A DNA stretch of 39,248 nt from Bacteroidota bacterium (GCA_030706465.1 JAUZOM010000014.1:1-39248), one strand, 5' to 3'. Counted from the stretch's first letter, positions 23,899 to 33,888 are shown. Numbers and translations: made by a program. The notes: a model not told the origin generated them from the sequence alone.

Positions 23899-25113
23899 TC
23901 ACCTTATTGGTATTTTGTTGGAAAAGGGAATTTTATGATTCAACATGTTGCCCCCTTCACCTACCAACCAGAGATAATAATCCGATTGCTTCCCTTGTTC
24001 AATTGTCACAAACTTTGATTCTCCCACAGGAGCTTCGGTCACACATTTAAAAATGGCGGTACCTTCGTCCATCTCATCAAACATAGCTACATAAAGCATC
24101 TCCGACCCCGATTCAATAGCACCCGAAATTTGTTTCCAAAGGAATGAGCCTTTGTTACGTGGAATCTGAGTCGTATTTTGACCTTTCATATTCCTCCACG
24201 AAAAACCGGGAAATACAAGCGGCACATAATCTACCTGATTATTTTGACACCAACGTATATCTTCTCCAATCCGTTGCTTAAAATCTGGATAACTAGTTTC
24301 GTTATACCTCCCCACAAACCAGGGCATAACAACATCGCATTTCTTGATCAAAGCATGTAAATGTTCATCTTTTTCCGTATCGGTTCTTAAATCACGCCAA
24401 TAAGTAGGGACACCAATCATGATGCTAAAGCCTCTTTTCTTTAAGCCATCAATAATGTATTCCGATTCTTTAAGTCCATACGCCCGGTGGTCGTTAAAAC
24501 CTATACCCCACACGCAAACCAACGGTTTATGGTTGTGATAAAGGTAAGGACCGCATTTGACTTTATCAAAAAGATGATATTGGGTTGCCAGTTGATCGGC
24601 ATCCTTTAAAACTATGCTTTCTTCCCCTGATTTCATGCCGGATAAATCATACATAATGGCTATGGACCGGTCATATTGATCGGAAGCCTTCATGGCCGAA
24701 GCCAGTACTTTATTAAAATGGGATAGTCCGCTCGGATTGCGTATTTCGGATACAAAGCGTTGCATAAAGACACCGTCAATCCCATAGTCTTTCATCCATC
24801 GAAAATGGGTAAAAACAGTCGATTCGTCACTGGAACTGAAAATACGCGCATTTTCCCCGTTTGCAAAATAAAAACCAGTAGGGTAGGTCTTTGAATACTC
24901 CGAAACGTCTGGCCACAAGTCGATATTACATGAGCCTGGTTTCATTCCATCTCCTTTAGCCAAGTGATGCCACCCCCGGCTATCACCATCAGTTGGAGTA
25001 TTGAACCATCCCTGATAACCAGCCATAACAAGCCCTTTATAGGAGGGATGCTTCTGGGCATTAAGGGAAATAATATGGCATATAATGAAAGATAGTGTTA
25101 AAAGCTTTTTCAT
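23899..25113 (-). CDS. GH71/GH99-like secreted glycoside hydrolase (paralogue 2)
   Basis: I place the start at 25113 (404 aa) because MKKLLTLSFIICHIISLNAQ is a clean signal peptide. The frame is open for 45 more codons upstream, but that stretch looks non-coding. The body shares the motifs of paralogue 1: SYKGLVMAGYQGWF, IDLWPDVSEYSKTYPTGFYF, DGVFMQRF, VWGIGFNDHRAY, GVPTYWRDLRTD, VPLVFPGFSWRNM and LYVAMFDEMDEGTAIFKC. It is a little shorter, lacking some surface loops of the other copy. Export to the periplasm is expected. Substrate unknown; GH99 relatives cut alpha-mannosides, but that cannot be transferred safely. It may have its own leader, because 484 bp separate it from the GH43 gene upstream. 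Confidence 0.85.
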   Translation of the reverse strand: MKKLLTLSFIICHIISLNAQKHPSYKGLVMAGYQGWFNTPTDGDSRGWHHLAKGDGMKPGSCNIDLWPDVSEYSKTYPTGFYFANGENARIFSSSDESTVFTHFRWMKDYGIDGVFMQRFVSEIRNPSGLSHFNKVLASAMKASDQYDRSIAIMYDLSGMKSGEESIVLKDADQLATQYHLFDKVKCGPYLYHNHKPLVCVWGIGFNDHRAYGLKESEYIIDGLKKRGFSIMIGVPTYWRDLRTDTEKDEHLHALIKKCDVVMPWFVGRYNETSYPDFKQRIGEDIRWCQNNQVDYVPLVFPGFSWRNMKGQNTTQIPRNKGSFLWKQISGAIESGSEMLYVAMFDEMDEGTAIFKCVTEAPVGESKFVTIEQGKQSDYYLWLVGEGGNMLNHKIPFSNKIPIR

Positions 25114-25597
25114 AAACATAAAAGTTATGTGATCAAAATAAATAAGAAAAGAATTGGTTATCCGATGATTTAGCCAAATTGAAACAAAACACTGAAACGG
25201 GAAACCCGAACAACCCGAATGCAAGCTCCCTGAATTATTTTCTGTCAAAGAATGAAGATAGTCAGCTCTTATTTTCTTGTCTCTGTCTATTTAGTTCATT
25301 CCAATTCGTTGGAATTTATCCGGCTTCTATTCTATGTATAAATTTGAACCTGAGAGATTTCCCTGAGAGTTTGAAGATGGTTCGGATGACTGTACCTCTC
25401 CAAACCCTCTCGGAACCTTCTTTCTACTACGACCGAATGGCGGAGAGGAATCACTAACCATTATAAATAAAAGGAAAGGGACAGGAATAGCAGGCATTAC
25501 TCCGGTTGCATTTACAGTAAAATCAGATCTTTGCCCGGGCAAACGCGTCGCATAAGCGATAGAATACCTTTAAAACTGACGAACCGATAGCGCTGCA
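25114..25597. other. 484-bp leader/gap with a possible structured RNA
   Basis: No credible gene. A nested symmetric pattern lies at 25352-25411: GAGAG (25352-25356) and GAGAG (25365-25369) pair with CTCTC (25396-25400) and CTCTC (25407-25411), with TTT opposite AAA between them. They can form one long interrupted stem in the leader of the minus-strand GH71/99-like gene. The spacing resembles a structured leader, but I cannot match it to a known riboswitch. Confidence 0.4.
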
Positions 25598-26569
25598 TTA
25601 TTTAGTTTTGTCGGTTTTTACCCCGGATGTTGTTTTTACCACCTGAATCGTTCCATCAGGATTATAATACAACCTATCCGCACAAACCGACCTCAGCCAA
25701 TCCTGGTGCGAGAGTTCGCTGGTGTGATAAAAGGAATACCATTTGCCTTTAAATTCAACTATAGATCCATGGTTTGTGTAGCTATCGGTCGGTTCCATAT
25801 AAATTCCACGGTATGTCCAGGGACCAAGCGGATCGGTACTGGTTGCATAACGCATCCGGTTGTGCTTGCCGTTTTCATCGTGATTATCCGAATACGAGAG
25901 ATAATACAAGCCTTTGTATTTGTGCACCCATGTTGCTTCGTGGAAATCCTGCAGCCCTTCCATTCGTTTCATATCGCCCTTTATCTCCATCATATTATCT
26001 TTGAGTCTTCCACCCTTACAGATACCTCCTCCTCCGTAATAAAAATAGGACTGGCCATCATCATCCGTAAACACACAAGGATCAATCATGGGATCAAGGT
26101 TGTGAATATATCCCAGAACCTTAAACCCACTTGCCGGACTCTTACTGGTGGCAACCCCTATTTTCCAGGATTTATCCCATTTTGTATCACTCGGGTGTGG
26201 AAAATAGAAATAGTAGGTTCCGTTTTTATAGGCACAATCTGGAGCCCACATGAAACCACCTTCCTTTCGTCCCCAAGGAACCTGACTTGCCCGAAGTATT
26301 TCGCCGTGATCTTTCCAATGAACCATATCGCTGGTTGAAAATACGTGATATTGATCCATCAAATCGCAACCTCTGGCTGGGGCAATATCATGCGAAGCAT
26401 ACACATATAACCGGCCATCAGCCCACACATGTGCCGAAGGATCGGCGGTATACATATCGGTTATAATCGGGTTTTTTGCATTGCTCTGATTTAACGGCAT
26501 CATGAATGCAACAGCGGTACAGAACCTCCATACCCACTTCATACTGTTCTTTCTTTCTAAAGTCTTCAT
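25598..26569 (-). CDS. GH43 family glycoside hydrolase
   Basis: The 323-aa single-domain five-bladed beta-propeller enzyme has a signal peptide ending near NQSNA. Met10 (start 26542) gives a more standard signal sequence and is an alternative start. The three GH43 acidic residues are visible: Asp in MYTADPSAHVWADG (general base), Asp in NLDPMIDPCVFTDDDG (pKa modulator), and Glu in DFHEATWVHKYKGLYYLSYS (acid). GH43 enzymes act mainly on arabinosides, xylosides and some galactans (family knowledge). The subfamily and substrate are not clear here. It follows the DUF5703 protein gene after 82 bp on the same strand and is likely co-transcribed with it. Confidence 0.9.
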   Translation of the reverse strand: MKTLERKNSMKWVWRFCTAVAFMMPLNQSNAKNPIITDMYTADPSAHVWADGRLYVYASHDIAPARGCDLMDQYHVFSTSDMVHWKDHGEILRASQVPWGRKEGGFMWAPDCAYKNGTYYFYFPHPSDTKWDKSWKIGVATSKSPASGFKVLGYIHNLDPMIDPCVFTDDDGQSYFYYGGGGICKGGRLKDNMMEIKGDMKRMEGLQDFHEATWVHKYKGLYYLSYSDNHDENGKHNRMRYATSTDPLGPWTYRGIYMEPTDSYTNHGSIVEFKGKWYSFYHTSELSHQDWLRSVCADRLYYNPDGTIQVVKTTSGVKTDKTK

Positions 26570-26651
26570 TTACTTGTTCTAATTGATATAAAATTTAATA
26601 ATCTTGTTATTTCTTCCCCTAGGTAAAAGAGCCGGAGAGTTCCCTTTCTGT

Positions 26652-29600
26652 TTATTTTATTGCAAATTTTTTAGTCTGAATAAACCGTTCATCGCTCAAA
26701 GCCAGATAGTACGTTCCTGCTTTAAGCCCATCTACACTCACATTCACTCTGGACTTCTGGAGAGTAAGAGAATAGGTTTGACATTTTAGTTTCCGTCCGT
26801 CCGGGTCATAAATATTTACATTGATTTTCGAATTCACAGCCTGCATACGTTGTGGTAAGACGACTGTCAGCATATTGGTTGCCGGATTCGGATAAAGAAT
26901 ACAATCCTGATCGCTCAATACGGATTTAACACCCGTCAGGGGAGTATTAATTTCTAACCAATTGAGATTAAAAGAGCTATTATTCCTAAAAACCAGATAC
27001 AAATTCTGGACTCCTTTCGCAGTTGGAATCAGGGTACAGGGGATTGTAACCCATTTTTGCCAGCCGCCGGTTCCGGGAACTGCTACACTCCCAATCAATG
27101 TTCCGGCAATACCCCCCAACCGTACTTCAATGGTTCCGGCGGCACTTCCAACCGATGCGCTTGAGGCAACCCGAAAATAAATGGATGTGGATCCATCGCC
27201 TAAATCAACATTATTGTAAAAAGTATAATCTCCGTCGCCAATGAAATCAACATCCTGGGTTCCTTCGGAGCACCCTTCGGTTTGAACGCCGCTTTGTCCG
27301 CTATAATGTTCAGCTTCGATATGGTTGGATGAAAACAGATCTACAGTAAGCTTGCGAATTTCGGGCTGGCTCGGGAAGTAAGAATTATTTCCCGGCTGTA
27401 TAGCCGTAATCTCGGTTGTACCAACTCCGACAACATGCACTTTTCCATTCACGATCGTTGCCACATCGGGGTTTGAACTTGTATAGGCAATATTCAATCC
27501 CGATAAAGCGGTTGCCCCGGGATTGAAATCACTGTCACCCGGTTTACGAGTCAACATGGCAGGAAAAGTGATATACTGGCTTTGCTTCCCGCTCGGTTGT
27601 ACAACGTCCATTCTCCTGCTTTCGGGGGATACATCCAGTTGTGAGATGGAATAACCAGCACTTTTCAGACGAACTGTGGTATTTTCCGGAGCCAGCAGCT
27701 TATAATCCACTGTCCAGGTTGAAGGGAAGGATGGTAAAATATAAATGCTGTCCCCTACGTTCTGAATCAACATATTTTCCAATCCCATCATTAACGTGCC
27801 TCCATTATCAAAATCCGGGATATAATCGCTCTTAGGAGCCCAAAATCCCGGGAAACGAACCGCAGCATCTACCGATTTCGAATTCCCGATTAAATCTTGT
27901 TTGGCGAGATCGGTCAACCCGAGCAAGGGTGCCTGAATAGGATCCTGCGACCAACAGGAAGTCCATTTATACAATCGGTTGGCAAAAGTTTTGATGCCGA
28001 CATTGATATCGGGATGTCCGATTCCGTAAATCCGGTATGGAAAAATCGTATAGCATTCGGGGTTCTCGCTGTTACGCGGCGTACCATATAGCTGAGCCGG
28101 AAGAACACTTGCTTTGGTAGAATCCTGGGTAATTGGCGGCAACGCATTCAGGCATCCGTTCCATTCATCCCGCAAGGCCTGTGTTGTCAGGCTGTTCGGC
28201 AAGCCAGTCAAACGAGGTATCGTATATCGCAGACCGGCAATATAATCCGTCGGGTTTGTACAATTCCAATATTCTTCTATTGCATTAGCGGGATAAAATT
28301 TGATAATGCCGTTTACCCGTGCCCAATGTTTGTCGAAGAAACGGATTACCTGGCTGGCATACGGGACAATATAGTTGGTTACAGAAGTCTCATCGCGGGT
28401 ATAATGATAATAATCCAACATTTGAGTCAGGACATCCAATGCTCCGGAATAATGATAACGAATCCATTGCGTGTCCGATGTTTTGGACACATTATTCCAT
28501 CCCCAGTCATCCTGAATAAAGAGTCCGAAAAAGTTGAAGGTTTCCGGGAAGAAAGCACCATCGTGATTATAAAGCCTTTTAGTAACAGCAGTCTGAATTC
28601 CCAGCATATTCATATAACAATCGAACCAGGGCTTCATTAAATCAAAATCACCGCTTGCAAGCAAAGGCCAGTAAAGGTGCCGGTTATTCTGGTTCCAGTA
28701 CCCCGGACCCCAATTCCGATAATCACCGTTTTGTTTGTTGTAGTCAAAAGTTAAGGATCCACCATTAAATTTGACCGGATACTTTCCTCTTCCCTGGCAA
28801 GCCATCATAAACCGTTGCAATAAATATCCGCGTGTAACACTGATGGCATCAGCATCTCCGCTCAAAAAGATCCAACTCCGGTTCCAGAATGCATCCCACC
28901 AGGCATAATGGTTTGTACGAAGTGTTTCGATATTATTTACACCCGTTTGCGACACAATGCCGGATAGCTCGCTATCCCAATCGTCAATCTTTGCTGTTTG
29001 TGCTGTATAGGCATAAATCGAAACTGAGAACTTTATCCCAGCCTGGGTCGATTGCAAGGAAGTATCATCGACTTTGCTTAGTCCGTCACCCAGCAAAGCG
29101 GCTCCAAAAGTTCTGTTCATATAAGGATCGGAAGCCGTTTGTGCAAAACTAGACAGGTTCTGGCTTACAAGTATCGTTTTAAAAAACGATGTCGTATCCC
29201 GATGGTACCATTCAATCCGATCGGGCTTTGACATGAGCACATCCGCACATTCCGTTGGCTTTAAAGGACTACTGATCACTCCTCTAAAACTTGACGCCAA
29301 CGGATCGTTACCCGAAGATAAGGTATAAACATTCGGACGAAGCAGTTCGGTGGAACATTTCATTGTGAAATTCTGGTCGCCTGTAGCTTCAACCCGAATC
29401 ACGGGATTATTGGCATCAATCCACACCTTCAGGTTTATTTTCGAGCCTTCTGCCCCGGCAGCAATATTAATCTCACCCCCGTATAAGTTCAGGGTCTGAT
29501 TAAACGGCTTACCTGGAACAAAGGGATTTGGATCCAAATGAATACGTACCCGTCCCACTTTGAATAACCGGGTCGCTTCACTCCATGAATCGGATTTCCC

Positions 29601-29858
29601 GATATACATCATTAGATCACCATTATTTTCGACCCACACATTCGCAGTAATATCACCGTTCCCGAGCGGCATTGAAGCATTGGATCCTGTCGTACTCACC
29701 GTATTCCAGCTTACGTTATACGCATTGAGTTGAGTGAGAATATCGGGTGGTAATGTTTGGGAAACAGCATAAGAAGGCCGGAACATTACAACAAAAGAGA
29801 AATAAACTACTACTTTTAAATAAATTGATCTCCTGAGTATTCGTAATCTGCCTTTCAT
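26652..29858 (-). CDS. DUF5703 / GH95-like modular secreted protein with T9SS tail
   Basis: The 1068-aa exported protein begins with a hydrophobic signal segment (about 10-35). Residues about 35-310 are a DUF5703-type beta-sandwich (MPLGNGDITANVWVENNGDL; GRVRIHLDPNP). About 315-700 form an (alpha/alpha)6-barrel-like region recalling GH95 (HYAWWDAFWNRSWI; WNQNNRHLYWPLLASGDF). Then come a Big-like Ig segment (about 780-865, YTSSNPDVATIVNGKVHVVG), a CBM6-like module (about 865-990, IEAEHYSGQSGVQTEGC) and a type IX sorting domain (about 1000-1068, LYPNPATNM...GTYYLAL). The tail implies passage through the outer membrane and attachment at the surface. GH95 members include fucosidases and galactosidases; activity is unproven. 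It lies 27 bp after the modular GH31 gene, so the two are co-transcribed. Confidence 0.86.
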   Translation of the reverse strand: MKGRLRILRRSIYLKVVVYFSFVVMFRPSYAVSQTLPPDILTQLNAYNVSWNTVSTTGSNASMPLGNGDITANVWVENNGDLMMYIGKSDSWSEATRLFKVGRVRIHLDPNPFVPGKPFNQTLNLYGGEINIAAGAEGSKINLKVWIDANNPVIRVEATGDQNFTMKCSTELLRPNVYTLSSGNDPLASSFRGVISSPLKPTECADVLMSKPDRIEWYHRDTTSFFKTILVSQNLSSFAQTASDPYMNRTFGAALLGDGLSKVDDTSLQSTQAGIKFSVSIYAYTAQTAKIDDWDSELSGIVSQTGVNNIETLRTNHYAWWDAFWNRSWIFLSGDADAISVTRGYLLQRFMMACQGRGKYPVKFNGGSLTFDYNKQNGDYRNWGPGYWNQNNRHLYWPLLASGDFDLMKPWFDCYMNMLGIQTAVTKRLYNHDGAFFPETFNFFGLFIQDDWGWNNVSKTSDTQWIRYHYSGALDVLTQMLDYYHYTRDETSVTNYIVPYASQVIRFFDKHWARVNGIIKFYPANAIEEYWNCTNPTDYIAGLRYTIPRLTGLPNSLTTQALRDEWNGCLNALPPITQDSTKASVLPAQLYGTPRNSENPECYTIFPYRIYGIGHPDINVGIKTFANRLYKWTSCWSQDPIQAPLLGLTDLAKQDLIGNSKSVDAAVRFPGFWAPKSDYIPDFDNGGTLMMGLENMLIQNVGDSIYILPSFPSTWTVDYKLLAPENTTVRLKSAGYSISQLDVSPESRRMDVVQPSGKQSQYITFPAMLTRKPGDSDFNPGATALSGLNIAYTSSNPDVATIVNGKVHVVGVGTTEITAIQPGNNSYFPSQPEIRKLTVDLFSSNHIEAEHYSGQSGVQTEGCSEGTQDVDFIGDGDYTFYNNVDLGDGSTSIYFRVASSASVGSAAGTIEVRLGGIAGTLIGSVAVPGTGGWQKWVTIPCTLIPTAKGVQNLYLVFRNNSSFNLNWLEINTPLTGVKSVLSDQDCILYPNPATNMLTVVLPQRMQAVNSKINVNIYDPDGRKLKCQTYSLTLQKSRVNVSVDGLKAGTYYLALSDERFIQTKKFAIK

Positions 29859-29885
29859 ATTGATTAGATTTATTAAAAGATAATT

Positions 29886-32800
29886 TTATTTTACACACAA
29901 AATTTTCGAATTACACCTGTTGTTTGATGCTATCCTTACAAAATAGATTCCTTTAGGCCAGCTGGCCGTATCAACACTTACATGTTGTAACCTGGTATCC
30001 TGATTCTTGCAGGATATTGACCTGAAAGACTTACCTTGTGAATCTAAAAAATCAATCGTTATCTTAGAGCTGTTTCTTAGTTTAAAGTCCACATTGACAA
30101 TTGAATTAGTTGGATTCGGATAGACATTCCATTCGTCCTGATTCATTTCGGGGAATTGAATGCCTGTTGTCATAGGGGCAAATAATTGCGATTGAGGAAC
30201 CAATTGACGATCTATCCCCGAGCAGGCCCATTCCAGTGAAACGATTGCATCATAAGCATTATCAAAATACTCCAGTTTTATCGTATACAATTCGTTTGCT
30301 TTAAGCTTTATCTTACCTGAATTTTCTTTAATGGCTCTTGCCGTCCAGTCCGAAATAATCAATGAATCGTTTACCCACAATCTGACACCATCATCCGATT
30401 TGGTATAAAAGGTATAACTATCCGTGTATTGTGGTAGAATCTGTCCCGTCCAGCGGATCGAAAAGTTATCCGTCGTCATGGAGGCATCCGGCGCATTTAA
30501 TCCCCAGTTAAAGTTGATCTGACTATCAATCCGGCTAAGCTTTAATGTTTGAAAATTCTGTCCGGTAAAATACTTTCCCAACAGTCCGTTCCCGTTTCCG
30601 GGCGAAACAGGGATCTCAAGTATCCAGCGCTGAGTAGGAAGATTCATGTCGCTGTCCTGAACAAGCAAGCCCGATTCTATGCTTATCGACTTATTATTGT
30701 CGCCACTGAAAATACGGGAGAGGCTATATCCGTAATCATCAATTAACCATTGTTGGTTCTGTGCCGATGAATAATCCTGCAAAATAACCGGAGCCGGATT
30801 TTCCGAAAAAGCCACCCCAGCGGTGAGGCATTTACTGCTTGCCTCCGATGATATTTTAAAATGCTTACTATCTATACTCTCCAGTACCCAAAACTGGCTA
30901 TTTGACGAATTGTCCTTTAATCCCAGCTTAAGTCCATCTTTCCCATCCAGATATAAATTGCTGCTTTCCTGTCTTATCCTGACGATTTTCTTTTGAGTCG
31001 AATTTAAGGGAACCGGTATATTCGGTAAAATTAAGTCAATGCAATCCAGCGCTATAGCCGACGAATCGGCATTAAAAGCAATTGTATTATTTCCAGCGTT
31101 CAGATAAACAGCATAGGATACCTCACTCCATGAATTCCAATCCACCGTCTTATCACAGGTCAATTTGGTTATATACAGATCATTTACCGACAATCCCAAG
31201 GTTGGAACATGATCCGGAACTCCACCGGAGTAACGGAGTCGAACAACGTAACTACCGGCAGAAAGAACATTTACTGGGAATTGTACCCGGGAAGTTGTAT
31301 TATTGAAGCCGGTAACATATCCGGTTCCCGAATAACCTATGCTCTTGGCAGCTATTTCGGCAGCTCCAGATAAAGTAGCATCTTCAGCTTCATAATGTGT
31401 TGTTGTATGTGGTTTATCGGGGTTAAACTGAATGTCAACCTGTGCTCCCGTGTATGCAACCACACTATCGCAGCTTAAAGGCAGTTCACCTCCATAACCG
31501 TAATTCTCATCCACCCAAACGATTTTAAAAGTTCGCTTCTCCAACATTGAACTGAACGATCCTCCCCGGTTACCGATTGTAAGCCGGTGATTTGAATCAT
31601 CGTATGAAAACGGGATGATAGAGTGCCGGCCTTGTTCATAATTATACGTATCCCCTTCGTCTTCATACAAATTGAATTGGCCATTTGCCCCTTTGTAGAC
31701 ACGTATTTCCATAGGATCGACCGATTGATTTGCATATTCCAGGTCGGGACCCATAGGGAGAATTGCCCCAGCTTTAATATAAACAGGAATCTTATCCAGG
31801 GGAGCAGTAGCTGTTACCGTTTGTCCCCCATTTATACTCTTGCCTGTCCAGAAATCGAACCATTTGCCACCCGGCAGGTAAACCGTCCTGCTGGTAATTC
31901 CCTTATCGGCAACCGGATTTACCAGGATTGATGGACCAAACATAAATTGATTGTCAATATTCATCACCTTAGGATCCGTACGGTTATCCATCATCAAATG
32001 GCGCATGATGGTATAATGTTCATCGGTTACTTTCCATGCCAGCGAGTAGATATAAGGCATTAACCGGTAACGTAACTTATCAAATCGGAGTAGATTCTTC
32101 CGGGTAACCGCATCCCATGAAGTTTCCGAATAGAGTGTTCTTTCCAGCTTTCCATGAATGCGGAAGATGGGACAAAAAGTGCCGTATTCAAACCAGCGGG
32201 TAAATAATTCCCGGTTGTCCTGGGTAGTCCAATCGGTACCCAGGTATCCACCGATATCCGTTGTCCAATAAGGTATTCCACTCATGGAAAAGTTTAACCC
32301 GGCCGGAAGTTGCTTTTTGAAGTCAACCCAACTGCTCTGAATATCGCCGGACCAGGATGCCGCAGCATACCGCTGTTGACCCGGGAATGCAGAACGGCTC
32401 AGTGTAAACATTCTTTTACCAGGGATGTCGTTGCGCCAGCCTTCATAGACGCCTTTGGTATGCATCAGCGGGAAAGCGTTATTAAAGAATAGGCCAGGAC
32501 CCAACGCTGTAGTCAATGCTTTCCGGTCGTAAGAATCGGGAAAAGCATCTGGTTCGTCAGAATCGGCCCACCAGGCATCCCAACCGTATTTTGCAAACAA
32601 ATCCTCTTTCATCTGACGCCAGTAAATTCTCCGGGCCTGTTCGTGATAGGCATCATAGTAATGCCGGGTTCCATTACTCGGGTAAAGAGCGTTTATTGCG
32701 GCAAATTCAGTATAATTCGCATCCCCGGACGTAAAAACCGGCCAAATGGAAATCATCGTGTGCAAATTCATTGCATGCAATGAATCAACCAATAACTTGG

Positions 32801-33722
32801 GATCCGGATAATTTGCCGGATTCATTTTATGCGAACCCCAGGGATATGGATCCCAATAATCCCAGTCCTGAACTATACAATCAACCGGTATTCTGTTTTT
32901 CCGGTATTTTGAACTTACATCATAAAAGTCTGTAGATTTCTGATATTTATCCATCGACTGAAACAACCCATAAGCCCATTTGGGAAACAATGGGGCATCG
33001 CCGGTTGCCAGACGGTAACCGGCAATGATCGTGTCGGCATCCGGTCCGTAAAAAAAATAGTAATCAACCTGATCGCCCGCATCCGATTGGAATTTATACT
33101 TTGTTGAAGAAGAAACATTTCCCGAGAACACTGTACGCGAATAATTATCCCACAAAAGCCCGTACCCTTTATTTGACAAAATTACGGGAAGGGCTATTTC
33201 CATATTGCCCTGATCGAGGGTCTGCGTTTTTCCCTTGAAATTCATCACACTCTGTTGATGCTGGCCAAGGCCATATATCGCTTCATCGGCAGATGACCTG
33301 AATGTGGCTGCACATGCATTTGTACTTATCGTGCCAACGGTTTGCGGAATTAATTGTTTACTGTCTTCCTGAAGGATCAATGTCCCATCGGAAGTAAAGA
33401 AACCGACTGTAGCATCTGCTTTGGCAACAACAACCGTCAGTTTTGATGTTTTTAATGTTACGGCTCCTGTTGATTCCAAAACTTCAAAAGGAACAACTTC
33501 CCAATTCTTAATTACTGCCAACGATGTCTTTGCAGGTACAGATGTTGCGGCTGCATATTTCACCCCAATGATATTGTCGGCACAAACCGATACGATCATC
33601 GAGCCGTTTTGAAGTTGAAACAAAACTCGGTTGTTTTCCGTATTAAACGATGTGATCTGCGCGGTTATCGGAGCATGGGAAAGCAACAGTATCACCCATC
33701 CAAGTAATATACATTTTTTCAT
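29886..33722 (-). CDS. Modular GH31 glycosidase with CBM6-like, ricin-like, PA14 and T9SS domains
   Basis: The 1278-aa protein has a signal peptide (1-22, ending PITAQ). The GH31 catalytic core spans about 25-770: nucleophile Asp387 in WWADSDEPD, acid/base Asp460 in SWSGD, and a C-terminal beta region (FNLYEDEGDTYNYEQG). It is followed by a CBM6/35-like module (about 776-900, HYEAEDATLSG), a ricin-type lectin fold (about 913-1040, ending TQRWILE), a PA14 domain (about 1046-1182, GLLGKYFTGQNF; YTFYTKSDDGVRLWV), and a T9SS type A tail (about 1198-1278, YPNPTNSIVNVDF). GH31 enzymes cut alpha-glucosides, alpha-xylosides or alpha-galactosides with retention. Three sugar-binding modules plus surface sorting suggest an enzyme for insoluble or cell-bound polymer. 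Gaps: 166 bp after the other GH31 gene, 27 bp to the next gene. Confidence 0.92.
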   Translation of the reverse strand: MKKCILLGWVILLLSHAPITAQITSFNTENNRVLFQLQNGSMIVSVCADNIIGVKYAAATSVPAKTSLAVIKNWEVVPFEVLESTGAVTLKTSKLTVVVAKADATVGFFTSDGTLILQEDSKQLIPQTVGTISTNACAATFRSSADEAIYGLGQHQQSVMNFKGKTQTLDQGNMEIALPVILSNKGYGLLWDNYSRTVFSGNVSSSTKYKFQSDAGDQVDYYFFYGPDADTIIAGYRLATGDAPLFPKWAYGLFQSMDKYQKSTDFYDVSSKYRKNRIPVDCIVQDWDYWDPYPWGSHKMNPANYPDPKLLVDSLHAMNLHTMISIWPVFTSGDANYTEFAAINALYPSNGTRHYYDAYHEQARRIYWRQMKEDLFAKYGWDAWWADSDEPDAFPDSYDRKALTTALGPGLFFNNAFPLMHTKGVYEGWRNDIPGKRMFTLSRSAFPGQQRYAAASWSGDIQSSWVDFKKQLPAGLNFSMSGIPYWTTDIGGYLGTDWTTQDNRELFTRWFEYGTFCPIFRIHGKLERTLYSETSWDAVTRKNLLRFDKLRYRLMPYIYSLAWKVTDEHYTIMRHLMMDNRTDPKVMNIDNQFMFGPSILVNPVADKGITSRTVYLPGGKWFDFWTGKSINGGQTVTATAPLDKIPVYIKAGAILPMGPDLEYANQSVDPMEIRVYKGANGQFNLYEDEGDTYNYEQGRHSIIPFSYDDSNHRLTIGNRGGSFSSMLEKRTFKIVWVDENYGYGGELPLSCDSVVAYTGAQVDIQFNPDKPHTTTHYEAEDATLSGAAEIAAKSIGYSGTGYVTGFNNTTSRVQFPVNVLSAGSYVVRLRYSGGVPDHVPTLGLSVNDLYITKLTCDKTVDWNSWSEVSYAVYLNAGNNTIAFNADSSAIALDCIDLILPNIPVPLNSTQKKIVRIRQESSNLYLDGKDGLKLGLKDNSSNSQFWVLESIDSKHFKISSEASSKCLTAGVAFSENPAPVILQDYSSAQNQQWLIDDYGYSLSRIFSGDNNKSISIESGLLVQDSDMNLPTQRWILEIPVSPGNGNGLLGKYFTGQNFQTLKLSRIDSQINFNWGLNAPDASMTTDNFSIRWTGQILPQYTDSYTFYTKSDDGVRLWVNDSLIISDWTARAIKENSGKIKLKANELYTIKLEYFDNAYDAIVSLEWACSGIDRQLVPQSQLFAPMTTGIQFPEMNQDEWNVYPNPTNSIVNVDFKLRNSSKITIDFLDSQGKSFRSISCKNQDTRLQHVSVDTASWPKGIYFVRIASNNRCNSKILCVK

Positions 33723-33888
33723 TCTGAGAGTCTTAATTGAAATAACACATTTTTTATAAGCAACATAACTGATTTACTTTTCCCCGAATAAAAAGCCCCG
33801 GGCCTGTTTTGTCTTTATCGTTCCGTTTTTTCCGGCATTTGATACATTGAATTTAGGGTTAGAAAGAAATTCATTCTTCCGTATCCGA

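Noticed and set aside
25114-25248. Upstream extension of the GH71/99-like gene by 45 codons
   Set aside because: A perfect signal peptide starts at 25113; the extension has no such signal and would hide it.
25327-25542. 71-codon minus-strand frame and a TPP/glycine riboswitch-like look (CTCTCAGG, TGAACCTGAGA)
   Set aside because: The conserved cores of those riboswitches are missing, and no matching metabolic gene follows. The frame has low-complexity Ser-rich composition and no homology I recognise.
25706-26338. 210-codon open frame on the plus strand
   Set aside because: It lies wholly inside and antisense to the GH43 gene, whose catalytic motifs are clear; a shadow of its codon use.
33780-33815. 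GC-rich AGCCCCGGGCCT near the end of the GH31 gap as a terminator
   Set aside because: The palindrome has no loop room and is imperfect, and the genes on both sides are likely co-transcribed.
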